A DNA stretch of 64,000 nucleotides from Druceiella hillmani (Eukaryota > Arthropoda > Insecta > Lepidoptera > Hepialidae): the NCBI GenBank assembly GCA_039881145.1, contig JAYKKI010000016.1, positions 13,460,501 through 13,524,500 of the forward strand. The letters run 5' to 3'. This document shows, piece by piece, positions 21,721-35,980 of the stretch. Numbering within the stretch: the stretch's first letter is position 1; every line of letters begins with the position of its first letter. Made by a program: the position numbers and the translations under genes. The notes under the pieces were generated by a model. It was not told where the DNA came from. It saw only the letters and a list, made by a program, of their open reading frames with translations, and made no database searches.

Positions 21721-24017
21721 CTTAAATGTTACAACATAATTATTGAACGGGAAACTTTTATTTTATGCTCGTCGGTAAATTAGTTTGCCGCTTTTTCCTC
21801 AAGTATGGAATATGTTTTTCCTGCATAGAAAATATCTGATCGGGGGTATTTAGTAATTGATTGAGCCTGCTATGCCCGAAAGAGAAATATCTTTGGTTTG
21901 TAATTCTAATATTATTTTCAATTTCATTCTTTGCCTATTTATTATTATTACTATTGTTTATAATTATTTATTTTTGGCACGTGATAAAATGCATTTCCTA
22001 CTTTTACAAAGTTACCAAAAACTTATATAAGATTTACTCGTATATCACAGAATCTCATTAAGATTTAGTAGCATGTTTTAAAACCACACTTATTTGACAG
22101 AAAACATAATTTTATTTCTTATATTTACTTAAAAATAATTAAATTATAGTAAAAATCAGCAAGTGACAAATTCACATATTCCGTAGAACTTATAATGAAT
22201 CAATCAATATATTTTATGGAAGAAGAGTTAAAGGTCTTTTAAGTTAATTTTACAAAAGTAAATATGTCGCGAAAGTCACGAAAATACTTTCGGCTTTGGA
22301 ATTTTGAAATTATTTTTCTATATTTTAATTTTTTGATTATATTTCTCAGACACTAAATCCAAGGTGACCTTGAAAATTTATTTAAAAAATTCGCCAAAAA
22401 TTTATCTTGATACTATTTCTGTAGAAAGACTTTTTGAAATATATAAATTTGTCGGGGACTTTTTTCATTAAAAATATAAAATTAATTTTATGATTATAAT
22501 TTTTCTCGTCTGACGTTAATAGGTACGTCATTCAGTACATTGCCATAAAACTGCTAATTATATTCCTACTAGAAGTAAATTTTTTCTTGATTATACCTAA
22601 CATTTTTCTTTAATACGTTGGTATATTTGTTTGAAAGTTAATATAAAATATAATGTATCAGCTTTGATAGTTTGCTAACTGATCAATTACTCTTCCTATA
22701 TCGTCATCAAACTTCTTACATCTCAGTTATCATATTTGTGCTCTAGCGTTTATGCTCAAAAGTTTGAAATAAGTAATATTAGAAGACATCTTAAAATAAT
22801 TTTTTTAAATAAGCACAAAATTTATGAGTTTGCACAGAATTTTGGTTCAGACTTCCATCGCATAGCTCGCTCAGCGCGCCATACTGCACCGACATATATC
22901 TTAAAAATCAAGTCGGCCATGTTATGTTTATAACAATACATAATTCATAATTACATAACTAGCATGATTGAATTCTATATCCATTTCTTTGAAAATAAGG
23001 TTTTTCACATTTTCCTAATATCCAGCGAACAGCTTATATATTATGAGCTAACTAGTAAATTTAGTAAACAGAATAACGTTATAATAACATCATAGGGAAT
23101 TATGACATTATTATAACATGGTTCACCTAATTTTGTCGTTCTATAGCGTTCACGTTTTAATGTTAACATATTGGGAAATTTCAGACACGAGGAAAAAATA
23201 TATGCCACAATGATATAATTCCACTCATGAGTAGATCAACTAAATGAATGTCATCAGCAAGGAGATGAAGTGCATTATCGCTACGATATGCCACGTCTAC
23301 GGTATAATTTCGCCGCGATACGCTACGTCACTGCAACTGTTTGTACAACGTACCGAGCAAATTCGGATATAAGGAGGTATCAGTGTAGCGTCATTATAAC
23401 AGGATAAGCCGTCAAATAAAATAAAACGTCTTAAAAAGCGATCAGTGTTACCGGAGATAAGGAAAATTTAATAATTGTCGTATACAGGAAGAAATGAAGT
23501 ACGCACAATTGCTACGACAGTCATCGTCGTGACAGGTCTTAAGGAAGGTAAAAAGTAGCAGATAATTCACCAATTAATTTGTATGAGTTTTTTATTGTTT
23601 TCTTCTTCTACTCGTAGCATACTGGGACGAAATCCCTAAAATGTTTGCATTAGATAAAAAATGGGGTGTCTACCTTACGCCATGTATTGGGATGAAAGCT
23701 TATTATCTATAACAGTAAACAATCAACTTCCACGACCCCGTACACCGTGTCTCTTACAGCTCTCGAGTGTAACATGTTATTTGTTCCGAGACAGCACATG
23801 CGATTTATTTGTGTAACTACTATTCGTTTGTGTGGTGACTGAAATAATGATTCCAAATAAACTTGTGTGTTCGTGAGGAAGTAGAAGGTTTTATGTTCAG
23901 GTATGGGGTGTAATTTTAGAATGTAAAAACGGTCAATAAAATGATATTAATTTTAATAGGCTCTACATTATAATAACGGTGGCATTATATTAAAATTGTT
24001 CTATCTTTAGGTAGATA

Positions 24018-24091
<74 letters not shown>

Positions 24092-25630
24092 TACATATTA
24101 GCTATGTTCTATACCAGACTAAGGTTTAATTTTTACATTTTATTAAAATTCGTTTAGTACTTATTATGGAATGAATTAAATTTTTGCTCATATTGTGACT
24201 TTTTTGGGAGTACCATAAGACAAAATAAATGTGCGTTTTGAGTCAACACTTCTAAATATTTTTATTGTTTTATGAATTAGTACTAACACGATGTTTGTTA
24301 AAAGAAAAAGGCTAATTGGTATCATTAAAATATTGGAAAGAAAGAATTTGATAAACAATTATATTTCTTGTACCGAGAGGTAATAAAACGAACCAAATAT
24401 GATGCGGATTATCTTTATGATTTACACACAAATATATTATATTTGAAAAAGTAAATTTTTATTTTCAGAAAGCACGAAGAATAGAAGAAAGGTTGTAAAA
24501 GTAGGAACAAGGATGGCTACATATCTCATTTCTCAAAAAACTTGAAAACAGGGTCATGAAACTTTTTTAAAGAGTGTGCAGAAATGTCCGTAGATGCAGA
24601 AATAATGTAAATGAACGAGATTATTTAAGAATGCGGAATCATCAGCAAAAATCATCACGATCCACATTGAAGTCATAAAAACAATATATGTAATTACGAT
24701 GGTGGTTGTTAGTAGACATGAAATTAATGTAGAACAATCTAGATCATTTTTTTTATGATAAAGCAAAGTACGTTGTTCAAAACAACTCTTGGCACAATAC
24801 TAACTGTACCAACATCATTTTTTTCCTCACAGTATTTTTTAACCATAATTTACTTGTATAAGCTGATGACGATTGAAAAAAATTGACAAACCTTAACAAT
24901 TGACTGATTTATGAGACTTAATGTTTAGGCAAGGATGGCAACTTCCAATTGTGATGTTATTTTTAGTAATGCTTATTATATTTTATGAGGCCGAATAAGA
25001 CATGAACATATCTGCGCTCTATCCCTACCATTATAAGAAGCTTATAACGTACAATCTTTAATTAATTTTTATGTTACTGGTTTTCAATTAAACTATATTT
25101 CCACTTCATTTCCTAAATGTAGCAAATTTAGGAGTTGGCATTACTGTCTTGTCGTGGTTCGCCAAATATGTAAATGCCTCAAAAATTCTATTATTATTTT
25201 ATACAATGGCGTATGAAACAAATAGTTATTTTTAACACACTTTGCTTGTAATCAAATAAATAAAGTATATTCTAAATTTTTTATTTATGTAACTTTTGCT
25301 CGAAGTCTTCTTCATTGCTCACCGAAAGATTTGAAAGATGAAAATGGTAAGTTAATGATAAATCTTTTGTTAAAAAATAGTTAATATATGGCTATTAGCT
25401 TATCATAAAAGTTTAAATCAATATTAAGCATTATAATAATAAAAAAGAAATTCATAAATAAAATGGATCGTGTGCGTGATCAATTTTATTTTTTCAACTA
25501 GAGTATAGTGATAGAAACTTACGTATTATTACGAAATGCTATATATAGTTACAATCAAATACCTACATAACAAAACTCAGTATTAAGTATTAAGCATTAA
25601 ATTTTGAATTATATCCCATTTTAAATCCAA
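21720..25630. other. AT-rich interval, no gene recognised
   Basis: It holds a 66-bp (TA)n run (24023-24088) and an imperfect 17-bp-arm hairpin (23078-23094 with 23101-23117). A somewhat GC-richer stretch at 23230-23880 has no lasting open frame. The ORFs at 21861, 22736 and 24554 have no recognised motif. Confidence 0.5.
24023..24088. repeat. (TA)n microsatellite
   Basis: Uninterrupted TA dinucleotides. Confidence 0.95.
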
Positions 25631-25880
25631 CTTACGTGCAATTTCCGTCAAGGGGTTTTTTCCTTTAAACGAACTGCTTTCACTCGCCCAAGGAAAGACG
25701 AATGCCACATTTCCATCACAGCACAAGAGCTTTGGATTAAATAAAATTTCATTAATTCGACAAAAGTATAATAGGCAGAGGCCGGGAGGCAAATTGAACA
25801 GACGCCAGCGTGCGGGAGGTCGTTGCTGCGAAAAGTCCCAAGTGAAAAAAAATTCGGTGAGCTTTTTTTGTTATTTTTCG
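25630..25880 (-). repeat. Family A repeat, copy A8 (short subtype)
   Basis: Plus-strand signatures are CCCAAGGAAAGACGAATG, AATTTCATTAATTCGAC and GAGGCAAATTGAACAGAC. It is close to A1 and A7 and shares their upstream flank (GTTTGAATATTTAACTAATG here, AATTTGAATTTTTAATAGAT at 4616). Confidence 0.75.
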
Positions 25881-28860
25881 TTTTAGTTTGAATATTTAAC
25901 TAATGTTATTAATTAGAATTCGTGAAAGTAGAACGGTAAAACATTTACTAAATTATCGCAGTATCCCCCTAATTCAACGTTTTATAGCTTCCAGACTATG
26001 GAAAATCCTAGGAACTTTCCGAAATGGCTAAGAACTTTTAAAAACTTTAGAAAATATTATTAGCAGTGCAACATTCCTAAGACCTTATCTTCACTTTGCG
26101 AGTTCGACTCGTAAAATAAAAATAAGGCGTAAGTTCGAAGCGTTTTTTTCTGTAAATGTTCACCATTCCAATAAAGATTTTTCTTCACATTGATGTATGT
26201 TTAGTGTTGTCCGTCAACTGTAGGGCGACTTACTTTCAATATTTGCGTATTATAACCTATTGGTTTTAATCCAATCAGTATTCGTTATTCTTGTAAACGA
26301 TATGGTCCATTTAATCTAACGTGTCAATTTCCGTGCATAACGACATTTTTTAATGTTTTGTAATCTTTAGTATTAATCAATAATAAATAATAACGGGTTT
26401 GAGGAGCTTCGAATATAATCATTCCTATAATATCAAGGGATGACAAAAGTACTAGAAAACAGTTTAAAAATAATACAGCATATCCGTCGCTGCCACCTGT
26501 CAGTGTATCAAATTCATTTTAAGTAATTCTATTATAATACCATTGAGTTGTTTGATAATGTATAATTATAATTATCTTTTATGTGCCAATAGGTACATTT
26601 CATAAAGTAAGCATTAAAATAATACAAAATATAACAAATACGTTAATGCTCTGAATAAAAACTGATGTAGCAATATATTTAATCGTTTTACAGTAATGTT
26701 ACTGTAATAACTTTAACTAATAAATTTAATATTTTCCTCTTGAATTTTATTGTCACAAGCTTAAATAAGAGACTGCAAGAATTCAAATATAAACACACGC
26801 TGTCATTTATCAGTGACATCATCTATCAAAACAATTGTGTCACGATGTGTTATGATTTATTGAAAATACCACTTTCGTATTTTATTGTGTGATTCCGACG
26901 ATATTATAATATAATATTTTTTTTAATTATAAAAAATCGTTTTAATATAAAATCAGTTAAACTTAGAATATTTGGCTTACTCTTTATGGGTTAAATAGAA
27001 TGTAAAAAAGATATTATATTATACTTAACAGAGAAAAATAATCATCAAAGTAATTAGTATTGATTTCACTTAAATAGTTACTTCTGAGCGCTACAGATGC
27101 AAAAAATGCCATAATTAGTTAATATATCTTTAGTTTTTTCGTATTTATTTCATATTCATGATTATTAGTATGTACTAGGCAGAAATTGGCCATATCATTT
27201 AGTAAAGAAATAATTGAACGTCCATTTATATATTTAATTTTTTAATTTTTTCTTTGGGACAGTGCTAATGAAACTATAGCAATGGTTGTTCACTTCAAGG
27301 ATTTCATCATATTTGCGTTTTAGTGTTCATGCCTTATAAAATTTCAGATAGAAGAATGATATTTTTTAAAATTATAACCAGTAGTATTCGGGAACGAGCG
27401 TTAAACTGAATAGAGCGATATTTATAAAGAAAAAGAAAAAAAACAACGTGACACTATGTGAGCTATGAACTAAATAAAGCCTCTTAAAAAGGTATTCAGT
27501 ACTACCGGTGTGTACGTTATATGTTGATTTTATTAATCCTGAAAAAAATTTCACAATTTTATATAAGATTGTTCTAGAAACATTGTTGAAAATATACTTA
27601 AAAAATACGTCATCTTATAGGCTCCATCTGAAAAGGCAAAAATAAAAAGTTGTGGAAAAAAACATTACAAGAATTTTACCTAAAGTTTATAGGAAAAATA
27701 AAGTGACAGTACTAAATTTGACATTTTGTAAAAAAATGAAGACATTGATACGCATGTGGAAAGTATTAACCAGTATTTATATATCAATACCAAGTATCGA
27801 AATACCAAGTATTTATATACCTAAATACATAAGTATTTATACGTATCTAAGTGTTTACGGAACTCTCGTATTGCGGGTTCTATTTGTACTTAACAATTTT
27901 TTTTCTAAAATGACCATAATATACTCAGTACATATGTATATCAAATCGTAATAACATTCAATTCTAGTAACATTTGATGCCAGTATATGAGTTCTTTATG
28001 ATCCTGAAACAAAAATAAGATCATGTACGAAGTACTTCTATAATTTGAATTATGTTTCTAAACCCATTTTTTTCGATCGCATGCAAAATTGCATCATTTA
28101 ACTCGAATTTACATTTTTCCGTGATGAACAACTCGCAAGTATGGTTTAGGCCTTAAATGCTTATCATTAACTGAATTGGATAAAATAACATTTCGACGGT
28201 AGACGGAAAAAGTCGTGGAAGTTCATTAAAAATATGAATACGAAAAGGCAAGTTCTCCTCATCTCGTTGTCGTAGCTAAAAAAGAGTTAAAACTAAAACA
28301 ATCGGCAAGTTCCCAGTAGTTTCTCTGTATTGAATTAAAATAAAGTATACATTACTGTATAAATTGAAAATATATACAGTTTTAAGAAATTAATATAATT
28401 TTTTATTTGAACTTCGCAATTTTTTGTTTCGGAAATACGTTTTACTTCATTTTAAAAATTTGCCAAGTTCAAATTTATTTTAAACATTAAAAAATACTTA
28501 TGCCCACCTTTTTAATGTCAACTTCATTTACATGCAAAGAAACTGATTGGAACTTGATAATTATTTTTCACCTTTATACCTTTATGGGGTGAACCTATTT
28601 AAAAAAAATTAAGTCTGAATATAAACAAAGGAAACTAAGTTACATCATGAAATGTTTTGTTTGAAATAATAAATGATTGGCTTATTGCTTTATCTTATTA
28701 CATTTTTTGTATAAAAAATATACACAAAATCATCAACACATTCAAAAAGATATGCAGATGCATACCTCAAAATATGAACATTATTAACACTTACGACCGT
28801 TGTACTAGGTAACATCTTGAAGGACACATTCGCATATAATCTCCGTATAATATTATTCAT
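25880..28860. other. AT-rich interval, no gene recognised
   Basis: No domain, RNA gene or transposon end is recognisable. ORF 27652-27951 contains a low-complexity run of Ile, Ser and Tyr codons from the short repeats near 27775-27850. I do not believe it is a gene. Confidence 0.5.
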
Positions 28861-29240
28861 ATAATCCGTGAAAAATTTAAATGGAAAAGGAAGGAGAAAA
28901 AAGTAGGAAAAGCTCGTCGAAAATTGATTTGAGAATAATCGTGAAATGTTTTCCATTTTCCTTGCGACTTACCGTTGTAACGATTGTAGAGATCGGCCGG
29001 CGCTGCTGATGTTCATTCAATTTGCCTCTCTCGGGAAATGTCGATTATCTTTATTTTGAGTTAATGAAATTTCGTGTTATCTACGGACTACACGTAGTTA
29101 TGGATATATCGCATTTGTCCTCCCCAGTATCCGGGCATGCCCGCGGCTAATTCTCAGAATAACGAGAGAAGTACTAAAGTGTGTAGGTGAAGGGGTGAGG
29201 AACTCTATTATGTGGAGTGTCAAGATCAAAGAATCCAACA
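28860..29240 (+). repeat. Family A repeat, copy A9
   Basis: It contains GAAATGTTTTCCATTTTCCT, CGATTGTAGAGATCGGCCGG, GATGTTCATTCAATTTGCC, TCGATTATCTTTATTTTGAG and TTAATGAAATTTCGTG. This is the third subtype, shared with A10-A12. Its first part has an inverted repeat, AAATGGAAAAGG with TTTTCCATTT. Confidence 0.75.
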
Positions 29241-29410
29241 TTATTACATGTGAATACGACTTTATAAGTAAGTATTTAAGAGTAACTTTTTTTTCCAAAA
29301 TTGATATCCATTCTACATAGCGTTTGTGCAATTACCACGTATTGGGATTAAACTTAGGTAATGCAGTACTTATTGTAATTTGACGGTTCTTAAATATATA
29401 AATTGTCGTC

Positions 29411-29530
29411 GCCGTGGTGTGTTAGGTTGATCACAAGCTTACGATTTTCGACGGCGCGGCACAACACAGGGTCACTTGATCAATTCCCGGACCCTCGAAG
29501 AGATTCGTTTCGAGGCAATAAGTCCGCCAA
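29411..29530 (+). mobile_element. tRNA-derived SINE, copy 1
   Basis: It starts near GCCGTGGTGTGTTAGGTTGA and continues with TCACAAGCTTACG, then a decayed box B region (GATCAATTCCCGG). It ends with a GAGGCAATAAGTCCGCC-like tail. It is the most degenerate of three related copies (others at 44901-45050 and 57621-57775). Confidence 0.65.
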
Positions 29531-29539
29531 ATTATGAAT

Positions 29540-32310
29540 TGTGCACATTAAAGTGTGTAAATAAATAAACAAAATTGTTTAATAAATTGAATATCGCAAA
29601 TGAACTGCTTAGACAAAAATCTCAATCAACAACTTTGTAACTTTTGTCTGCTTTTTTGAAATACCAGAGAAATACTGTGATTAACATTTTTCTCGTAGAC
29701 GTGGAAGCATAATATGTAAATAATTGCCATGTTTATATATATTTAGGTAAATAATCACGATAAAAAGATAATTTTTATTAGGTGTTTAATATTTCATTCT
29801 TATTTTATAACGTTACATACAATTAAAATTCATGTATATATAAAGGTCTACTAAATAATAATTTAAGTCGTGCATATATGTGGAATACAAAAGTGAATTA
29901 TTTATTAGACATGAATAAGTAGATTAGCAGCAATATTATATTGGGTATAATTAATTTATATAGTGATCGCCTAGTGATCGAAATTCTACCGTAATTCATT
30001 AAATTTTTAAGTTTGAAAGTTGTTTCTTTATATGAAACTCATTCAGTCAATCTGACTTTTTAAAATTCTTTGGCGAAGTTTTCTACTCTGTGCGATTGTT
30101 TGACTATTTGACCACAGATCGTTTGACTATTTGACCATGTGTTTGACATTGACAGTATGAAAGTGAACCATGGATATTTTATTGTTGAACGCAAACAATG
30201 AATATTTTTATGTATTTGTAATATATAATTCAATGTATTTGTAACAAATATTATATATACATTTTAACTTTCTGTACGCCTTATATTCTTTCGTGCACAC
30301 GATATGCTTAAAAAATGATCCAAAGTTTTCTCTTCTCATTTTAATACGTAGATATCATAGTGATAGGTTTTAAAGATTTAATGCATTTTTGCATATTTTG
30401 CTGCACATATCTCATGGTATGCTATTTAAAATTCTGAATAAAAATTCTGAGTTTCTTACAGGTAATTCTTTTAAACTATATCCCGTGATATAAAGAAAAA
30501 ATTAAAAAATTACTATCACGTAAATATTTTAATGTATTATATACTGTAAAGTATTCGGTTTAGTATTGTCGTTTTCCACTTCTAATTTTAAATTTCTACG
30601 TCAAGTATCTACGTCACGTAATTGTTTCTGAGGATATCGACTCTGACCGATAGAGAGACATTGGTTGATCGTTTAAGAGTTCCATTATTTCTTTTGAAAT
30701 TTGGGACGCTAAAAAAGACGAATTCGACATTTTTATAGTAATAAAACGTGAAATAAAATTTTATTAAATAATTTCAGCATCTGGGAGCTATATTGAATGC
30801 GTTGTGTCGGAGTGGCGTGAGCCTGATCGTTACAATTGTTGCGGGTACGAGTGAGATGTTATTTTTAAATTCCAATAGATCACATCGGAATCGGATGAAT
30901 TTTTAAATCTTAATAGACGAAATGTTATATAACCTTCGTTAACGTTGTTGGACGATCGTTGTTTGGGAGAATGTTTTTTCGTTGTCCTTACATGAAATAA
31001 GTACATGATATATGGGCCGTAAAAAAATTAAAATATATAATTATCGTTTTATTTACGATTTTAATAAAACATTGCATTGAGGCAGTTTCTTCGCAATGAA
31101 GTAAAATGTAGCACAAATATTTCCACATAACTTCTTAATATTTGCGTTAGATTCATGTTTATTGATAATAGTTTTTTGTCATTGCTTTTGAATGTTTATC
31201 ACAAATAGCTTTAGTACAAACCACACATGATTCTCGCATCTTCCTCTATTTCTTCATAAATAACATCTAAAAAACAAAGGATATTTTTTAATCAATGTTG
31301 AAAAAGTAAAAAATGAAACCAATTTCCCAAAAATTAAAAAAAAACTAAATGTTGCATCAAGATTTCGAATTTCCTCTTACTATTTCAAAAGTACCACAAG
31401 ACAATGATAATCATTATCGCCTAACATTAAGATAATGCTAATACTGTACGGTTTATAGCTAGCAAACCGTTACTACGACGGTTACGTGTACACTTATTTT
31501 ATATAGACATGTAAGGGTACACAATTCTATTAAACAATTTACGTATTATTTGCTACCACGGACGTGTATCATACATAGCGTGATGTTACGACAACCTTTT
31601 GTCTGGTGAGACCATTCTTTTGGATAGAACCGGTTGATGCTGTAGCACTGCTTCCAGGATTTATTGGTTTTTCTTACCTGCTTTCGACCGTAATCATGGT
31701 TGTGAAATTTCTCATTATGTGAATATTAATCTTCAATTATTGGTGCAAGCAATTTATCACTAAATTTTGTAAAAAATAGTAGGCACTCGTTTGTTTTTTT
31801 TTATTCATTTTATTATTTTCATAATTACCTAATTTGCAAGGGTGGCGACGTTCAAAACTTTGAAAAAAGTAAGACGCCTTCGGTTAAAAAAACCAAAGAA
31901 ATCCATTGCAAACACACAGAATTCACAAAATATTCAACCATTCACTTCTAGTCCAGACTTGTTTGAAACCGAACGTAATGACTCATACAGGTCGAGGCAA
32001 TTTCCCGACTTTGTTTTGTTCCCCTTCCTTCTCCCATTCTATACTTCTACAGAATAGCTCTTTCTCAAACAGTGGATCTTCCCGCTGTTCTGAGAAAAAA
32101 AATTGAGGGGTAAAATTCACCAGTCATAAATTTCTTTGTTTGAATAAATATACCATAAGAGTACTGTAATACACCGGCTATTGAACGAAGTTATGACGAT
32201 TAGGTAGTAATACAAGCGTATATCACTTATATAACCCATATTTATCTTCAAGCTATTGTGGTTGTACAACAAATCATACGGAAATAATTGCAATAATTTT
32301 AAAACATCTC
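29540..32310. other. AT-rich interval, no gene recognised
   Basis: It includes a LINE 3'-tail relic (30560-30730) and overlapping ORFs at 31842-32106. Their Lys/Arg-rich start (KKVRRLRLKKPKK) is notable, but no homology or splice context is visible. Confidence 0.45.
30560..30730 (+). mobile_element. LINE 3'-tail relic, copy 1
   Basis: It shows AAATTTCTACGTCAAGTATC, GTTTCTGAGGATATCGACTC, GACCGATAGAGAGACATTGG and GTTCCATTATTTCTTTTGAA. It resembles the untranslated 3' end common to insect RTE-like LINEs: CCAAATTTCAAGTTTCTACG, then a GACAGACGGACA-like run, then GGTTCCGTTTTT and ACGGAACCCTAAAAA. It is decayed. Confidence 0.5.
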
Positions 32311-32311
32311 A

Positions 32312-32314
<3 letters not shown>

Positions 32315-32403
<89 letters not shown>
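32315..32403. repeat. (TA)n microsatellite
   Basis: About 44 TA units, just before family A copy A10. Confidence 0.95.
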
Positions 32404-32405
<2 letters not shown>

Positions 32406-32479
32406 CACACTTGAACTATGCAACATCCGAAATATCTGGCTTATACGTATGCAACATTTGCAATATCTGACTCAACTTT

Positions 32480-32850
32480 TGTTTTCTCGTTGTCTGTGAA
32501 AAATTCGACGAAAATGGAAAGGAAAAAAGAGTAGAAAGGGCTTATCGAATAATTACGCAATGTTTTCTATTTTCCTTGCGACAATTGTAGAGATCAACCG
32601 GCGCCGTTGACGTTCATTCAATTTGAGTCTCGCGGGCCTTTTCAATTATGCTTATGTAGAGTTAATGAAATTTCAGTTATCTGTAGTAGTGATCGGTAGT
32701 CCACTGTAGTATTGGTCCACTTTCGTATCTCAGCGTGGCTGTAGGTTAGTTTGAAAATAACGTTTGGAGACATTAAAATATACAAGGATGAAATGAGAAT
32801 ATTGTTATTATGTCGGGTGTTAAGTCAAAAATATTGAATTTAATTACGTG
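32480..32850 (+). repeat. Family A repeat, copy A10
   Basis: It contains GAAAATGGAAAGGAAAAAAG pairing with a TTTTCTATTTTCC stretch, then GACAATTGTAGAGATCAACC, GACGTTCATTCAATTTGAG and GAGTTAATGAAATTTCAGT. Copy B2 follows 1.5 kb downstream on the same strand. Confidence 0.75.
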
Positions 32851-33829
32851 CATAAAACTTCAAGCATAATTTTTTATTTGTATTCGTTAGTATTTTCTTG
32901 CTCATTTGAACATTTAAATTGTTTTTTCATTTAATTCATTTACAGACATACATCCATAGTGATAATGCTCGATATTTAACCGTGTTAGTAGACTTGTTAA
33001 TTTTTATTTTTTTCAAATTAAATTCATATTTATTAGATGAAATATAAATCCTTTATATCAAAATTGATTCAAACGTATTAACGTATTTTAAAAAAAATTA
33101 AATATTAAATTGAAACTCATTAAAATTCATGCAGTAGTTTTTATTTGATATAACTTATAAACAAAATAGGTCAACATACACAGACAAAGATTTTAATTTA
33201 TGACTCTAGGCTAATCAAAATTGAACTTTACAGAAATGATTCCAGTAGTGGTTAGGGATAACAAAAATAGATAAAAAAATTTAAAAAATGGTCGATAATA
33301 CCATTACCATTCGATTCACTAAGAGGATATTGATTATGTAAAGAAATAAGTTCTTAATACAAAAAATATCGTTATTGAATGTTTTGTGGGGTTTGAATTT
33401 CAAAGAATTTATCAACTTCTGGGTTGAGTTTTATTATTTTGTATTTGACAATTTATAAGTCACCAGGTAGTGTACACGCAGGTGATAAGAGCTGTACACG
33501 ATTAAGCGAGAGGGGGGTTTGATATTCAATTTTGAAATCATGGGCAACAGCTAGTAATCATATAATTCGCGTACCTAATCAATATAACACGTATTTATGC
33601 ACATATACGATAATAGGTAAAAATAAATTCAATATTAGCAAAGTATTCAAAATTTAGTATTAATTTGTACCTGTATTCAAACATTACACATAAATAAAGA
33701 CTTATATAAAATTATTAACACTTTATTTACATTTATTTGAAGTTTCTTTGATACTTACGTGATCCTCATTCCTTGATTGTATAGGCATGCGAATTCATGA
33801 TAAATATGGCTGTTCGATTAGTGTTATAT

Positions 33830-33945
33830 TTATATATTGAATATATTTGGCGTTAATTTTGTAGAAATTCATCATTGAAAATGAAATGAAACTACGTGAT
33901 GTAGTATTATTTCTACTTTCTTCAAGTTCTTACCTTTATCTGACG
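33830..33945 (+). mobile_element. Half copy of the hairpin element (left half)
   Basis: It carries the common leader GGCGTTAATTTTGTAGAAAT followed by ACTACGTGATGTAGTATTAT and TTCTACTTTCTT. These match the leader and the first part of the left arm at 3624-3705. The other half is absent. Confidence 0.7.
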
Positions 33946-34060
33946 ATTATTCTTTTCGCATATTCGTATTTTTGCTTTAGCCTTCCTGTCTTTTGATCTT
34001 TAATAATATCTGGTTATCGGGAAGAAATGATTAATTCAGTTGATAGGGATATATATATAA
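33940..34060 (+). repeat. Direct repeat D, copy 1
   Basis: ATCTGACGATTATTCTTTTC, then TCTTTTGATCTTTAATAATA, then TCTGGTTATCGGGAAG and TTGATAGGG match 35147-35262 closely. The two copies lie 1.2 kb apart, flanking family B copy B2. Confidence 0.75.
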
Positions 34061-34359
34061 ATAAAATTAAAGAATTTAAATTTATTAATATTTTTGCAAT
34101 ATTGAGGTAATTTTGTGTTCTGATACATTTCAATTAACCTAACTAAATTTTTGCCTAAGTTATAAAGTTTCTATCGCCTTATTTTTTCAGAATTGTTTAA
34201 TTGAAATAATGTTATAAAAGTATTTTTTGTATATATATATTAGGCGTAGGTTTTCATTTGCTACTACTTATTTCATGTTAATGGAAATATTAATTAAAAA
34301 GCTTATGTAGTAATTTATTTATTATTACAATAAATTCCAATATAACAACATTTCTAACT

Positions 34360-35420
34360 TTAAACGTCCAAACTATCGAATGAAAGTATTTTGAAAAATT
34401 ATTGCTGAGATGTGTGGAGTGATCAGACAAGTGCAGTGAAAAAGTCAAATAAAAACAAGTTTTGGCTGCATTTTTTCTGCAATCTTAACATTAAGATGTC
34501 TTTCCATGTGATGAGCTTAGAGAAAAGGCTATAGAAGAGGCTGAATGAATTGCATTATTTCAAGCCATTTCCTATATGTGGAATTATGAAGAAAATATTT
34601 TAATATTTATTAAAAAAATTTAATAAATATTATAGATTTTTATTCTATTAAACTCATAAATTAAGTATTCAAAACGTGTGGAAAAAATGTTCCTTAAAAT
34701 TAAAATATATTCAAATCCGTAATCAGAAATAAACTGAAAGTATTGTTAATTTCAGGTAAAAAAAAACTTAGCAAACGACGATGATTTTCCTCATTACCAT
34801 ATCTCATTTTGAAGTAAATATATTTCGTACAATTAAATTGTATAATTCAACGTAGCTGGTTGAAGTCTACGAATATCTGGAAAATCCCAAAACATTATCA
34901 TAACATCGAGTTCCGTGGAAGCTTATTTTCCAAACCGTTTTCTTTACACAGTCGTTGTGAATATCTCAATGAAGTTTTATCGTTTAACGAGAGTTTCGCA
35001 AAGCTTTCCCTAAACGTCCTTGCGGTAAAAATGAAGTTCTGATTGAGCGTATAATTGTCATAATTTATCTCCGATGTGGATTTGAATTTATGTTATTACG
35101 CCATTTGTAGTCTTCGTATTTCTTTATTTTCATGCCAACATCTGACGATTATTCTTTTCGTAGTTTCGTATTTCTTCTTTTTTCGTATTTCGTCTTTTGA
35201 TCTTTAATAATATCTGGTTATTGGGAAAAAATGATGAATTCAATTGATAGGGTTAAAAGTATTTTTTATTGAAAATAAAGAAATAATTTTTAATGTTTCG
35301 TCCCAAAATGGAAAAAAACTTATCTTGTTGTCTCTCTATAAGTTTTTCTGCCATTGGTATTTTTCTCCGAGTATGTTTGATAGGAAAAGTTAAAAATTTT
35401 CCATAGTGGCGTTAGTGACG
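34360..35420 (+). repeat. Family B repeat, copy B2 (long)
   Basis: Family B is a dispersed repeat defined here. Landmarks in order are GAGATGTGTGGAGTGATCAG, CTTAGCAAACGACGATGATT, CCCAAAACATTATCATAACA, an AGTCGTTGTGAATATCTCAA core, TTTATCGTTTAACGAGAGTT, and a distal TTTTTCTGCCATTGGTATTT. B3 (41190-42470) matches it over its full length. ORF 34860-35042 falls within it but is not conserved as coding in B3. Confidence 0.75.
35147..35262 (+). repeat. Direct repeat D, copy 2
   Basis: Partner of 33940-34060, with a short internal expansion (TTTCGTATTT repeated). Confidence 0.75.
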
Positions 35421-35919
35421 GTAAAACTACGGAAGTGTTTAAAGTTTACTTTTTTATTTTATTGGTCCGCTTAGGATCTTGGAAATCGGACGAAGAAGTA
35501 ATTTATTTTAGCACGCTTTTATGTATCCACGTAATGGTATCGAATAGTAATTTCGCAAGTTCGTTTTGTACTTGGTTGGTTATTCGTTTTATTATTTTGA
35601 CTACGGTTAATTTGTTTGCAATTAAACTTTAAAAAAAATAAAAAACTCATATTTACCCGTTGTATTTTTTTAAATTGTTTAGGAACTGCATTTCGTTTTT
35701 GTATTTACATAAAATAATGAAATTAGTCCAACGTAATAAGAGAGCTTCAATAAATTTATAGTATAATACCTAACAAATAAAACTAATTTGAAGTACATGT
35801 TGCTATTAACACTTTGGCCGAAGTATAAACTAATTAAGGTATGTCAAAAATTATTACAAAACCTTTAAAACATTAAATACGTTAAATAGTCAGTATCACT
35901 AAAAATTATAAAAGGTTTC

Positions 35920-35924
<5 letters not shown>

Positions 35925-35976
<52 letters not shown>
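35925..35976. repeat. (TA)n microsatellite
   Basis: Uninterrupted TA run ending in TACATACATA. Confidence 0.95.

Positions 35977-35980
<4 letters not shown>

Noticed and set aside
23230..23880. Possible LTR or gene in a GC-richer patch
   Set aside because: No terminal repeats, no lasting frame and no motif.
27652..27951. 99-codon ORF as a small gene
   Set aside because: Its middle is encoded by short AT-rich repeats, and it shows no motif or splice context.
31842..32106. Two overlapping plus-strand ORFs with a basic N-terminus
   Set aside because: No homology can be recognised and the overlap in two frames is expected by chance.
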